Source: Pseudomonas kielensis (GTDB lineage Bacteria; Pseudomonadota; Gammaproteobacteria; Pseudomonadales; Pseudomonadaceae). Taken from it: a DNA stretch of 64,000 nucleotides. The DNA lies in contig NZ_JACMYG010000026.1 in assembly GCF_014236655.1 (NCBI RefSeq), positions 19,658-83,657 on the forward strand. Reading direction: 5' to 3'. The first letter of the stretch is position 1. Each line of letters starts with the position of its first letter. The notes under the pieces are model-generated. The model had not been told where the DNA came from and did not search any database. It saw only the letters and a list, made by a program, of their open reading frames with translations. Of the stretch, positions 44,531 through 53,257 are shown one piece after another. The position numbers were made by a program, and so were the translations under genes.

Positions 44531-45433
44531 ATGATTCGTATCGATGATCTTGGGCTGTTCCTGCGCAGCGCCGCCCTGGGCAGCTTTACCGCAGCGGCGG
44601 TCGAAGTTGATTTGCTGCCGGGGCAGGTTTCAGCCGCTATTAAGCGGCTGGAGCGGGAGTTGGGGGTGCGCCTATTTACCCGTACTACGCGCAGCCTGCG
44701 CCTCAGCGCTGAAGGCGAGCAATACTTGCCCACAGCTCGGTCAGTGCTCGAGCACCTGGAGCAAGGACGGGCGAACCTGCGCGGTGACAATGCACCACTG
44801 CGCGGTACCCTGCAGATCGCCGCCCCGTCTGATCTGGGACGCAATATCTTACTGCCGTGGCTCACGGATTTTCGGCACCTGCATCCTGAGTTGAACCTAC
44901 GCTTTCTGCTCTCCGATCAAGTGAGCAACCTGTTTCGCGACCCGGTGGACGTGGCCATCCGCTATGGCCTGAACGAAGACGCTAACTACATTGCCCTGCC
45001 CCTAGTTCCATTGAACCGCCGGGTACTGGTGGCGTCGCCGGACTATCTGGCACGCCGTACCGCGCCACGAACGCCAGAAGACCTATTGCGTCACACGTGC
45101 CTGCCCTACCTACAAAGCGGCCGACTGCATGACCGCTGGCAATTGGGCACGCAAACGGTGCAAGTCGCCGGCCCGTTGTTTAGCGATGATGCCGATGTGG
45201 TGCGCCGCTGGGCACTGGAAGGTGAAGGTATCGCCTACAAGTCCTGGCTGGATGTCAGCGTCGATGTGCAAGCGGGAAGGCTCGTGGTGCTGCTGACTGA
45301 TTTTCCCGGTGACGTGTACCCTCTGAGTTTCGCCTGCCCCCACCGTGGGCAAGTATCGCGGGCCGTAGCCGAGCTTCATCAGTGGTTGAGGAAACGGTTC
45401 ATCGCCATTCCTCCTTTTGTCAGGGAGGATTAG
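44531..45433 (+). CDS. LysR family regulator
   Basis: A 300-residue LysR. The ATG at 44531 follows TGGAGGGAAA; upstream in-frame codons are not used. HTH: AALGSFTAAAVEVDLLPGQVSAAIKRLERELG, with the RLFTRTTRSLRLS extension. The effector domain has PSDLGRNILLPWLTDF and VDVAIRYG. It is divergent from the MDR/ABM operon with a 97-bp spacer, so it probably regulates that operon, likely in response to a quinone-like compound. Confidence 0.92.
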   Translation: MIRIDDLGLFLRSAALGSFTAAAVEVDLLPGQVSAAIKRLERELGVRLFTRTTRSLRLSAEGEQYLPTARSVLEHLEQGRANLRGDNAPLRGTLQIAAPSDLGRNILLPWLTDFRHLHPELNLRFLLSDQVSNLFRDPVDVAIRYGLNEDANYIALPLVPLNRRVLVASPDYLARRTAPRTPEDLLRHTCLPYLQSGRLHDRWQLGTQTVQVAGPLFSDDADVVRRWALEGEGIAYKSWLDVSVDVQAGRLVVLLTDFPGDVYPLSFACPHRGQVSRAVAELHQWLRKRFIAIPPFVRED

Positions 45434-45580
45434 AAAATCCGTCGTTTGATGATCCTTTTGAATCTTCAAGCCGAAACACGTCTTGATATGCAGCAAATTG
45501 CCGCTATCAGTTCTTACTGATATAGGATTTTTCAGCCCTCAATCGCCTCTAATTCTCAGACACACCTGATGTCTTCTTCT

Positions 45581-45620
45581 GGCCGATTTCTGCCTGTCGC
45601 GACCGGCTGAAAACGACCCA
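45581..45620 (+). repeat. GGCCGATTTCTGCC intergenic repeat (type A)
   Basis: GGCCGATTTCTGCCTGTCGC then GACCGGCTGAAAACGACCCA is almost identical to the copy at 14332. It lies in the 281-bp gap between the LysR gene and the ArsN2-like gene; the rest of the gap shows no gene. Confidence 0.65.
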
Positions 45621-45714
45621 AAGCGGACGAATTCAGGTGCCGTCGTCGATTGATCGGTGATAAGGATTGAGCCTGCTAGCATTGAGTATCAGAGAGCCTA
45701 TAAGAGCACTGAAA

Positions 45715-46161
45715 ATGCAGATGATTGAAGTAGAAGCGAGCGGTTTGAATCAGCTCCGCGCGTCCCTGAGTCAAGCTGGATTGCCCTACGATGATGTGAG
45801 CGATCCCGGGCGACAGTTTTACCGATTCGACGTGGATGGGGAAATGGTTGCTTACGGAGGGTTGGAGGGTACTGGTCCCGATCTACTATTGCGATCTATG
45901 GTCGTTTGCGAGGAGCATCGTGGAGCAGGACTGGGCTCGGCGGTGTTGTCGGAACTGGAACAATACGCGGTCTCCCGAGGCGCAGACCGACTGCATTTGT
46001 TGACCCAAAGTGCTGTTGATTTTTTCACGGCCAACGGGTACGAACGGCTTGATAGGGATAAGGCACCTGTCGCAATTTCCCAGACAGCTCAGTTCAAGCA
46101 TTTGTGCCCTTCGTCAGCAAGCTACCTGCGGAAAACGTTAAGCAGATCCCCTCTGCGCTGA
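45715..46161 (+). CDS. GNAT acetyltransferase, ArsN2-like
   Basis: A 148-residue GNAT protein. The acetyl-CoA site is LLRSMVVCEEHRGAGLGSAVLSELEQ, and LLTQSAVDFFTANGYERLDRDKAPVAISQTAQFKHLCPSSAS is the distinctive tail of arsenic-resistance ArsN2 proteins. ATG 45715 is favoured (AAGAG upstream), though an earlier TTG is possible. No arsR, arsB or arsC gene lies nearby, so it is an orphan of its usual cluster; the arsenic link is by family resemblance only. Confidence 0.8.
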   Translation: MQMIEVEASGLNQLRASLSQAGLPYDDVSDPGRQFYRFDVDGEMVAYGGLEGTGPDLLLRSMVVCEEHRGAGLGSAVLSELEQYAVSRGADRLHLLTQSAVDFFTANGYERLDRDKAPVAISQTAQFKHLCPSSASYLRKTLSRSPLR

Positions 46162-46210
46162 GTGAGTCATCGCAGCGCTACTGGGTCATTATTAGCGAAC
46201 GCCCGCTTTT

Positions 46211-46396
46211 GGCCGATTCTGTTGAAAAAGTCGGTACTTCCAGACTGCCCACGTACTGACTGCTCAACATGCCTTTTTTGCGCGTCGCTATGCGAAATCT
46301 GAGCCGCGAATCCTCTGCTCAACGTGAAGATTTCAATCTCAAACGCATACTTCTCTACCGTGGAAACCATGGCCGACTTTTTCAACAGAATCGGCC
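46211..46396. mobile_element. MITE-like element, copy B (186 bp, inverted relative to copy A)
   Basis: This is the reverse complement of the element at 15404-15589 with a single difference (GCGC versus GCGT in the copy A orientation) out of 186 bases. Both ends carry GGCCGATTCTGTTGAAAAAG-type terminal repeats. Flanks are CCGCTTTT on the left and AAGAGCGG on the right, an extension of the inverted repeat shared with the small palindromes. No transposase is encoded. The remainder of 46162-46587 holds no gene. Confidence 0.82.
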
Positions 46397-46587
46397 AAGA
46401 GCGGTCGTTTGGGGAGGCTAATGAATGTCCCCTTTTTCGTCCCCTTTTCCAGTCAATCAAGCAGGAATAACGACCGGGCAGTCATTGGAAAACGATGACC
46501 CGTCGCATCTCTCCTGAGCGCTCGCGGGAGTGGCACCGGGCTCTCTGACTCAGGCATGATGTGAAACTGAGCCAACGGAGATGCGCT

Positions 46588-47364
46588 ATGGGCAGTCACG
46601 ACAACCCAGCGGTTTCACTGGCCCTTCGTTCGTATTCGGGCCAAGTCGAACTGCACGATCATGACTTTCATCAGCTCGTGCTGCCGCAGTCCGGCTCCAT
46701 GGACATCGAAGTCGACGGTCGGGGCGGCAAGGTCGACTGGAGTCAGGGCGTGGTAATTCCTGCCGGTGCTCGCCATGCGTTTCTGGCGCAAAAGACCAAT
46801 ACCTTTTTGGTGCTCGACGTGCCGGCGACGACCTTCGGCGGGCCCAAGTATGTCGACCTGTCGACCAGACTCCTGGCCGGCAAACGCTTTTTCCCGGTAC
46901 GCCCGGAAATCCGCCATTTACTCGATTACGCCAGCCGCAGCGCGCCCCTGCTGACCAGTTCACCTCAGGTGGCGGAGTCCTGGAGTACTTTGCTGCTGTC
47001 TTCGCTGACGCTACCGCCCGGAATCATCCCTGAGCATGGTCAGTTCACCCTGGCACGGGCTCTCGCTTACATCGAAAGCCATCTGGACAGCCGGCTCAGC
47101 GCCATGGAGATTGCACGGGTGGCAGGTACCAGCGAGCGGCGACTCTACGTACTGTTCGCTCGGCATTTGAAGAGCACGCCTTTTGCGCATATCGCCACCT
47201 TGCGCCTCAACCGTGCTATCGACTTGCTGTGCGAAACCGCGCTGTCGATCACCGAGATCGCCCACCGCGTCGGTTATGCCGATCAAAGCGCACTCACCCA
47301 CGCCCTGAAAAAGAACCGCGACCTGACCCCGGCCGCGGTGCGCCGAAGTTCGCGGGTAAGTTGA
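46588..47364 (+). CDS. AraC family transcriptional regulator
   Basis: A 258-residue regulator. The N-terminal part is a cupin-like sensor (HDHDFHQLVLPQSGSMDIEVDGRGG, VVIPAGARHAFLA). The C-terminal AraC domain has both HTH motifs (LSAMEIARVAGTSERRLYVLFARHL; LSITEIAHRVGYADQSALTHAL). ATG 46588 follows GGAG with a 7-base spacer; a GTG 27 bp upstream is less likely. The next gene is an EamA transporter 104 bp downstream on the same strand, the probable target. Confidence 0.92.
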   Translation: MGSHDNPAVSLALRSYSGQVELHDHDFHQLVLPQSGSMDIEVDGRGGKVDWSQGVVIPAGARHAFLAQKTNTFLVLDVPATTFGGPKYVDLSTRLLAGKRFFPVRPEIRHLLDYASRSAPLLTSSPQVAESWSTLLLSSLTLPPGIIPEHGQFTLARALAYIESHLDSRLSAMEIARVAGTSERRLYVLFARHLKSTPFAHIATLRLNRAIDLLCETALSITEIAHRVGYADQSALTHALKKNRDLTPAAVRRSSRVS

Positions 47365-47468
47365 GTCCGGCAGGCCTGAACAAATCTTCAGCAGTGCTCA
47401 TCAATACCCGCCCGGCCGGACCTTTCTATCATTGCCCCACTGACAAGGATAAATCAGACGGGGCGTAG

Positions 47469-48371
47469 ATGACCGAAGCGACGCACACTGCCAAAACACA
47501 GGTGTCTGTCAGAGCCGCAGCCTCGGCCACCGCCATCGGCGTGATCGCGGTGTTCCTGTGGTCATGCCTGGCGTTGCTGACCAGCCTCACCGAAGGCATT
47601 CCGCCCTTCCAACTGCTGACCCTGAGTTTTGCCGTTGCGTTTGTGGCGAGCCTGTGCATCCTTGGCCGCAACGGCATGGCGGGGTTTCGCAGCTGGCGTC
47701 AGCCCTGGTCGGTATGGGCGGTCGGTTTTCTCGGGATATTCGCCTACCACGCGCTGTATTTTTTCGCCCTCAAGGCTGCCCCGGCTACCGAGGCGAGTCT
47801 GATTGCCTACCTGTGGCCATTGTTGATTGTGCTGCTCTCGGCCTTCAGCGCGGGGGAACGGCTGCGCAAACGCCAATTGCTCGGCGCGCTGCTGGGGTTG
47901 GCCGGTACGGCGTTCATCATGCAACAGCGCGCCTCGGGTGAAGCCGCCGCCATGCCGGTAGCCGGTTACCTGGCCGCCTTCGCCTGCGCGCTGGTCTGGT
48001 CGTCCTATTCGGTGATCAACCGCCGCTTCAGCGACGTGCCAAGCAGCATCATTGGTGGCATCTGTGGCCTCGTCGCAGTGGCCGGCCTGGTCTGCCATCT
48101 GGCGTTTGAAACCGCGGTCATTCCAAGCACCGGGCAATGGGCGGCCATCGTCGGCCTTGGCCTGGGGCCGGTGGGCCTGGCGTTTTTCGCCTGGGACCAC
48201 GCCACCAAGCACGGCAGCCTGGCGATGCTCGGCGCTCTCTCCTATCTGGCCCCCCTGATCTCGACCCTGCTGCTGGTGGCCATAGGGCAAAGCCATGCCA
48301 GCCCGATCCTGATTATTCCCGCACTGCTGATTATCGTCGGCGCCGTTATCGCCACTGAGTCAAAAAGTTGA
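47469..48371 (+). CDS. EamA/DMT family transporter (YddG-like)
   Basis: A 300-residue protein with ten hydrophobic segments in two EamA repeats (AVFLWSCLALLTSLTEG, ALKAAPATEASLIAYLWPLLIVLLSAF, LGPVGLAFFAWDHATKHGSLAMLGALSYLAPL). The last motif and the AYLWPLLI motif fit YddG-type exporters of aromatic amino acids or paraquat. It is the likely target of the AraC regulator. Substrate unknown. Confidence 0.9.
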   Translation: MTEATHTAKTQVSVRAAASATAIGVIAVFLWSCLALLTSLTEGIPPFQLLTLSFAVAFVASLCILGRNGMAGFRSWRQPWSVWAVGFLGIFAYHALYFFALKAAPATEASLIAYLWPLLIVLLSAFSAGERLRKRQLLGALLGLAGTAFIMQQRASGEAAAMPVAGYLAAFACALVWSSYSVINRRFSDVPSSIIGGICGLVAVAGLVCHLAFETAVIPSTGQWAAIVGLGLGPVGLAFFAWDHATKHGSLAMLGALSYLAPLISTLLLVAIGQSHASPILIIPALLIIVGAVIATESKS

Positions 48372-48417
48372 AGCATTGAACCGTCCCGGCTTATCTAGAC
48401 ACTTGATGACCGCCTCT

Positions 48418-48456
48418 GGCCGTTTTCTGCCCGTCACGAGAGGCAGAAAACGACCC
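48418..48456 (+). repeat. GGCCGTTTTCTGCC palindrome (type B)
   Basis: GGCCGTTTTCTGCCCGTCAC then GAGAGGCAGAAAACGACCC. The CGTTTTCTGCC and GGCAGAAAACG arms are exact inverted repeats. Close copies occur at 42917 and 51467. A shorter type A-like copy follows at 48486. The gap 48372-48603 otherwise has no gene. Confidence 0.7.
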
Positions 48457-48485
48457 CTAACTGACATTGAAAGCAAGCGCAAAGT

Positions 48486-48516
48486 GGCCGATTGCTGCCT
48501 GTCGCGAAGGGCACCT
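48486..48516 (+). repeat. Partial GGCCGATTGCTGCC repeat
   Basis: GGCCGATTGCTGCCTGTCGC lies 30 bp after the previous palindrome; its right arm is degenerate (AAGGGCACC). It is a truncated member of the same family. Confidence 0.45.
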
Positions 48517-48603
48517 GGCGCCCCTTTAGCCAGTCATCTATATCGACTGAATCCATGGTGGGTTTCAGCAGTGTTCAGAAGATCTCCAGCTCATGCTGTT
48601 ACA

Positions 48604-49500
48604 TCACGATGGGCATCGGTCAGAACGCTTGAGCACCGCACTGATGACGCGTTGTCCGTATAAGCCGACGCCAAGACCCGACACAATTAGAACCACTGCA
48701 ACGATTTTGTTGGCTGACAGGCTCTCACTGAAAATCATGACTGAACCAAGCAGTCCGAATACCGGCACCAATAACGACAATGGCGCGACTGTAGACACTG
48801 GATATCGTTTCAGAAGTGAATTCCACACCCAGTAGCCGAACAGTGTATTGGGGTAGACCTGGAACAGGATCGACAGGACGGCGCGGTAGTCGAGTTGATT
48901 CACCAGTGCGCTGTAACCCGTCGATCCGTTAACAGCGTAATCCAGCGCGAAAAGAGGGATGGGTGAAAACGCACTGGACCACACCAGGAAAGCGAAGACC
49001 TGGGTGGTCTTCGCTTTTTTGTTGATCACGTTGGCTGCACTCCAGGCGACCGCTCCCATCAGCACCAATACCAGCCCGGCCGTCGTTACTGTCCCATCAA
49101 CAATTGAGATGATGCTCAACAAACCACAGGAGGCGATACCCATACCCGCAAGTTGGTAGCGGGAAATCGCTTCCTTGAATATCCATGAGCCCAGCAGGAT
49201 GGTGAAAAATGCGCTGAACTGAAGCACAAGCGAAGCGATCCCTGCGGAAAGACCAGACTTAATACCAAGGTTAACGACGCCCCAAAGTCCGATACCGAAG
49301 ACCAGACCGTAACCAATGAGGTAGCGCCACTGCACATCGGGTTTCGGAATGAAAAAGATCGCTGGAAGTGCGCAAAGCGTGAAGCGAATGCCAGCAAGAA
49401 TCAGCGGGTCAACACTGGTGAGGCCCAGTTTGATAACCGAGAAATTCAAGCCCCATATGGCAGTAATCGAGATTGCGAGCAGTAGGTGCCTGGCTCTCAT
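48604..49500 (-). CDS. EamA/DMT family transporter
   Basis: A 298-residue membrane protein with two EamA repeats (ISITAIWGLNFSVIKLGLTSVDPLILAGIRF, LSLLVPVFGLLGSVMIFSESLSANKIVAV). The start at 49500 follows AAGGAAG. It overlaps the upstream MFS gene by 4 bp and is the second gene of a two-gene efflux unit divergent from an HxlR regulator. It probably exports an amino acid or a small metabolite. Confidence 0.92.
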   Translation of the reverse strand: MRARHLLLAISITAIWGLNFSVIKLGLTSVDPLILAGIRFTLCALPAIFFIPKPDVQWRYLIGYGLVFGIGLWGVVNLGIKSGLSAGIASLVLQFSAFFTILLGSWIFKEAISRYQLAGMGIASCGLLSIISIVDGTVTTAGLVLVLMGAVAWSAANVINKKAKTTQVFAFLVWSSAFSPIPLFALDYAVNGSTGYSALVNQLDYRAVLSILFQVYPNTLFGYWVWNSLLKRYPVSTVAPLSLLVPVFGLLGSVMIFSESLSANKIVAVVLIVSGLGVGLYGQRVISAVLKRSDRCPS

Positions 49501-50780
49501 GCTGATCTTCCTTGATGGGTTGTTGAAAAATGAAACGTGAAAAACCACAGCACCAGGGCAGTAGCGCTGATCAAGGCGCCCAGCAGGCTTACTGCAATCC
49601 AGCCCCAAAGCGCATAAACCTGGGTCGCCGCTGCGGCTCCCAGTGCGCTGCCGACCGAGTAGAAGCACATGTAGGCGCCGACCATGCGACTTTGGGCGTC
49701 GGGTCGTGCAGCAAAAATGAGGCTCTGGTTGGTGACGTGCACTGCTTGCACCGCGAAGTCGAGCAAGACTACGCCGCAGACCAGTGCGATGAGGGACGTC
49801 TCGGCAAACGTGATGGGCAACCAGGACAGTGTCAGGAGCCCCAGCGAAATACCGGTCACTCGCTGCCCCAGGCCTTGATCGGCCCAGCGACCGGCTTTAC
49901 TGGCAGCAAGGGCGCCGGCGACGCCGGCCAATCCAAACAGGCCGATGGCCGTGTGTGAAAGCGACAGCGGCGGTGCGCTCAGTGGCAGCACCATGGATGT
50001 CCACAGCACGGAAAACGCGGCAAAGATCAGTAAAGCCAGAAGGCCCCTGGTGCGTAAGGTGCGTTCGGTGATGAATAGTTTGAAGAGTGAACTGATGAGC
50101 GCCAGGTAGGAATCTTTGTGCCTTGGCGCCGCCGCGACAGGAACCACTTTCCACAGCACCGTCGCGATGGTCAGCATCAATCCTGAGGACACGAAGTAAA
50201 CGGCGCGCCAGCCCGCGATGTCCGCAATCAGGCCAGAGGTAAACCGAGCCAGAAGAATGCCCAGGACAATTCCACTGGTTATTGTCCCGACTGATTGCCC
50301 GCGTTGTGAGGGTGTTGCCAGCGCGGCCGCGTATGCCACCAATACCTGAACGACCACTGCCAACAAGCCCATCATGATCATGGCGCCCAACAGGGCCAGC
50401 CACTGCTGTGCCGCACCGACCGCCGCGAGCGCCGCCGCCGACAGCAGTACCTGCGTCAGAATCAGCCGCTTGCGGTTTATCAAATCGCCCAGCGGGACTA
50501 TGAACAGCAACCCCAACGCGTAACCAACCTGAGTGGCCGTCACCACAACGCCGATCATTGATGAGGCCACACCCAGGCTGAGTGCCATTGAGTCGAGTAA
50601 CGGTTGCGCGAAGTAAACGTTGGCTACGGTCAGTGCGCAGGTGATAGATAACAATAACGTCAGCGCCGGAGAAAGCCCTGGAGAGCGGTCGCAGCTGCTG
50701 CTCTCAGCGGTATCTGAATGCAGCAATTGCGAAGGATGTCTGGAGAACCGCTTGGTGACTGAGTCGGCATCTGCTGTCAT
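49497..50780 (-). CDS. MFS transporter
   Basis: A 427-residue MFS protein with 12 helices. YALGLLFIVPLGDLINRKRLI is the conserved loop 2-3 motif, and NVYFAQPLLDSMA is common in arabinose-efflux-like members. The start at 50780 is preferred because GGAGGTGCAC precedes it; an ATG 12 bp upstream overlaps that site. It forms an operon with the EamA gene and is divergent from the HxlR regulator, a typical inducible efflux arrangement. Confidence 0.92.
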   Translation of the reverse strand: MTADADSVTKRFSRHPSQLLHSDTAESSSCDRSPGLSPALTLLLSITCALTVANVYFAQPLLDSMALSLGVASSMIGVVVTATQVGYALGLLFIVPLGDLINRKRLILTQVLLSAAALAAVGAAQQWLALLGAMIMMGLLAVVVQVLVAYAAALATPSQRGQSVGTITSGIVLGILLARFTSGLIADIAGWRAVYFVSSGLMLTIATVLWKVVPVAAAPRHKDSYLALISSLFKLFITERTLRTRGLLALLIFAAFSVLWTSMVLPLSAPPLSLSHTAIGLFGLAGVAGALAASKAGRWADQGLGQRVTGISLGLLTLSWLPITFAETSLIALVCGVVLLDFAVQAVHVTNQSLIFAARPDAQSRMVGAYMCFYSVGSALGAAAATQVYALWGWIAVSLLGALISATALVLWFFTFHFSTTHQGRSA

Positions 50781-50917
50781 GTGCACCTCCATGGTGCTAA
50801 TCTGGTTTTAATTAGAAACTAGATTTCATTGTTGCCGCATCAGGTTTTAAATTGCAACCACATTGCGCCAGACTGGTGGACAGACTTGGCCACCCCACAC
50901 CGCACAAGGTCAAAAAG

Positions 50918-51376
50918 ATGGAAGAATATGCCTCACCACACAGCAGCGAATGCCCGGTAGCAAGGACGCTGGAGGCCATTGGGGATCGTTGGTCGCTCAT
51001 GATCATCCGCGACGCTTTTGACGACATTCGCCGGTTCAGCGAATTCCAAAAGAGCTTGGGCGTGGCCAAGAATATTCTGGCATCGCGACTGAAGACGCTG
51101 GTTGAGGTCGGCGTTTTCGACATTCGACCGGCGTCAGATGGCAGTGCCTACAAGGAGTACGTTCTTACGGAAAAAGGAAGGGAGATCTTTCCAGTTGTGA
51201 TAAGTCTCAGGCAGTGGGGCGAACGTTTCCTGTTCAAGCCGCAGGAGACGCGTTCCGTGCTGATAGACAACGAGTCCGGCCAGCCTCTGATGCCGATTGA
51301 TGTTCGCTCATCAAACGGTCAAAAACTTGGACCGTCTGACTGCCACAGAGTGAGACTTGTTGGCGGCGAGTCGTGA
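50918..51376 (+). CDS. HxlR family winged-helix regulator
   Basis: A 152-residue regulator. CPVARTLEAIGDRWSLMIIRDAFDDIRRFSEFQKSLGVAKNILASRLKTLVEVGVF is the HxlR winged-helix domain, with a Cys near residue 12 that could sense electrophiles or oxidants. An AAGG-containing purine stretch precedes the ATG. It is divergent from the MFS/EamA operon (137-bp spacer) and probably regulates it. Confidence 0.92.
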   Translation: MEEYASPHSSECPVARTLEAIGDRWSLMIIRDAFDDIRRFSEFQKSLGVAKNILASRLKTLVEVGVFDIRPASDGSAYKEYVLTEKGREIFPVVISLRQWGERFLFKPQETRSVLIDNESGQPLMPIDVRSSNGQKLGPSDCHRVRLVGGES

Positions 51377-51466
51377 ATCGACAGCAGACTTGCCTCCAAC
51401 CAGAACGACGCCGGGATAATTAGAGCCAGTGTGCTGGGCGTAGTTGACATGAGCATGTCCGCTTTT

Positions 51467-51501
51467 GGCCGTTTTCTGCCCGTCGCGAGAGGCAGAAAAC
51501 G
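51467..51501 (+). repeat. GGCCGTTTTCTGCC palindrome (type B)
   Basis: GGCCGTTTTCTGCCCGTCGC then GAGAGGCAGAAAACG, with CGTTTTCTGCC/GGCAGAAAACG arms. Preceded by TGTCCGCTTTT, the extended left flank also seen beside MITE copies A and B. It lies between HxlR and a convergent VOC gene. Confidence 0.65.
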
Positions 51502-51543
51502 TCATCAGCAGACTCACAACTCCAGATGGAGCAGTGACTAGTT

Positions 51544-51909
51544 TTAGGGTGCGGCAAACGCTCGACTAGAAATGGAAATCGAATTGCCGTCGGGGTCTTT
51601 GGCATTAGCGAAGGTATAGCCGTCGGCCTTGTGTGTGGCTCCAAACTTCAGTCCTTGCGTCAGGCATTTTTCCTTAAAGCCATCGACATCCTCGATGTCA
51701 AAGACAAGTTTGACGGTGACTTGGCCTGTCTTGACGCTTTTTGCCGCTAGGTGAACCATTAGAATCGCACCGCCGTTCGCAGACCTCAATTCGACGACCC
51801 GGTCATCAGCATCACGCTCGCTGACAAAGCCGAAATGGCGCTGATAAAAATCGCAAGTCTCCTGAACATTTCTGACGTACAGCATTATCCGATTGAGTGA
51901 TGGTTGCAT
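51544..51909 (-). CDS. VOC family (glyoxalase/bleomycin-resistance-like) protein
   Basis: A 121-residue protein with the VOC beta-alpha-beta-beta-beta pattern: MLYVRNVQETCDFYQRHFGFVSERDAD, then DIEDVDGFKEKCLTQG and ANAKDPDGNSISISSR. The metal ligands (His/Glu) are not obvious, so it may bind rather than turn over a ligand. AGGGAAGAACC precedes the ATG. Single gene; function unknown. Confidence 0.88.
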   Translation of the reverse strand: MQPSLNRIMLYVRNVQETCDFYQRHFGFVSERDADDRVVELRSANGGAILMVHLAAKSVKTGQVTVKLVFDIEDVDGFKEKCLTQGLKFGATHKADGYTFANAKDPDGNSISISSRAFAAP

Positions 51910-52001
51910 GGTTCTTCCCTGAAAATTGTTGATAGACGGCAGGCGCTGAGAGCCGGGCTCATTTTCAACACTGTGTGTGCCGTTGTCGATAGACCGCTAT
52001 T

Positions 52002-52040
52002 GGCCGGTTGCTGCCTGTAACGACCCATCGCAATCGACCC
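52002..52040 (+). repeat. Degenerate GGCCGGTTGCTGCC repeat
   Basis: GGCCGGTTGCTGCCTGTAAC then GACCCA...CGACCC is a decayed member of the palindromic repeat family in the 51910-52132 gap. Confidence 0.4.
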
Positions 52041-52132
52041 ATTACAGATTCTGTATTGAGCGTATGGCAGCGCTATACCGCAATTTTGCTCGCTGGCAAG
52101 TTTCATGAGTGAACGCCCGCGGGAGTGAAAAT

Positions 52133-52303
52133 GTGCTGAACGACAGAATATTGGGTTTGAACCAGCACATCGAAAAAGCCAGCGCTGCTATGCGCGACCC
52201 ACTCGTGGTGCCTGATACCGATCACTGCAAATCTCAACAAATCGCCGCCGGGGCTTTGTTTTCCAAGCGCAGCGCGGGCATTCACCGTCAAAGGAAGGCG
52301 TGA
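52133..52303 (+). CDS. Small hypothetical protein
   Basis: A 56-residue ORF starting at GTG 52133, with GGGAG 7 bases upstream. The product (NDRILGLNQHIEKASAAMRDPL...SAGIHRQRKA) is polar and unrecognised. A hairpin with a T-run overlaps its stop codon, which supports it being a transcribed gene. Evidence is otherwise weak. Confidence 0.35.
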   Translation: MLNDRILGLNQHIEKASAAMRDPLVVPDTDHCKSQQIAAGALFSKRSAGIHRQRKA

Positions 52304-52320
52304 GTGGTCATCGCCTTTTT
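52295..52320 (+). terminator. Rho-independent terminator-like hairpin
   Basis: AAGGCG and CGCCTT pair around an 11-base loop and are followed by TTT and TGTTG. It overlaps the stop of the small ORF at 52133. The following 366 bp to the next gene shows nothing clear except a TATAAC -10-like hexamer at 52643. Confidence 0.5.
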
Positions 52321-52686
52321 GTTGTACCTATCGGATGCGTTTGTATATGTTTTGTGCAGATAAGGCCTAAAAAGCCCGCTGATAATCGCCATTTCCAGCC
52401 CCTATTGCTGACGCCAGATCACCAGGCGACGCTACCGGCTCATTAACGCGTGCCGAAGCCAGCCCCTGGCCCCCCTCGCGGATGGAGTATTTTCGTCAAA
52501 ACCTTCCTCGCACTAACCTCTTTTTTCGGCGTAGATCGTCTTCAAATCCATCGTAATTAAGTCATTTCGCCGGGATCGCTGCCGTCCGTTTTGGTGGGGG
52601 CAGTCGAGTTTGAGATATTTCCTGTACAAAATAAGCATTTGGTATAACTTTTAAAGGTGCCGATTGCGTCATATCGAGGGCTTTGC

Positions 52687-53238
52687 ATGACCAGGCAGAC
52701 GGGCCGCTTTATCCGCCACGCTATCTGTTTTGTTCTGATGCTCCAGAGCGCAGAACTGTTTGCTGATTGGCGCGAGGCTATTCCCAATGCTCGCCGGCTG
52801 GGTTCCGGGGAGTTGCGCGTGTTCGGGTTTTCCATTTACAGCGCGCAGTTCTGGAGCTCACGCCTGATTGCCGGTGAAACCCTGGGGGCGGATGTGCCTT
52901 TTGCGCTGGAGCTGACCTACCGGCGCGCTATCAGTCGCGATGATCTGGTTCAGGCCAGCCTCAAGGAAATCCGTCGCTTGTCGCCCAACGGCCTGGATGC
53001 CGAGCTGATGGCCCGCTGGGAGTCGGAGATGTTCCAGGCGCTTGTCGATGTGCGTGCCGGTGACCGCATCACCGGCGTTTATATGCCGGGGGAGGGCGCG
53101 CGCTTTTACGTCGGAGAGCACCTTCGGCATGTGGTGAGCGATGTTGCGTTCGCCAAAGCCTTTTTTTCGATATGGCTTGACCCCCGAACACGCAACCCGG
53201 AGCTGCGCGCCCAATTGCTGGGTGCAGCTAAACCCTGA
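52687..53238 (+). CDS. Exported chalcone-isomerase-like protein
   Basis: A 183-residue protein with an N-terminal signal (ICFVLMLQSAELFADW). GSGELRVFGFSIYSAQFWS, FALELTYRRAISRDDLVQASLKEIRRL and GVYMPGEGARFYVG match the bacterial chalcone-isomerase-like family, which lacks the plant enzyme's activity and is of unknown function. GAGGG lies before the ATG. It is followed at 19 bp by a DUF3833 lipoprotein. In other gammaproteobacteria both occur in a larger cluster with CFA-synthase- and DUF1365-type genes. Confidence 0.85.
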   Translation: MTRQTGRFIRHAICFVLMLQSAELFADWREAIPNARRLGSGELRVFGFSIYSAQFWSSRLIAGETLGADVPFALELTYRRAISRDDLVQASLKEIRRLSPNGLDAELMARWESEMFQALVDVRAGDRITGVYMPGEGARFYVGEHLRHVVSDVAFAKAFFSIWLDPRTRNPELRAQLLGAAKP

Positions 53239-53257
53239 GACCGCTGAGGAAATGCAC

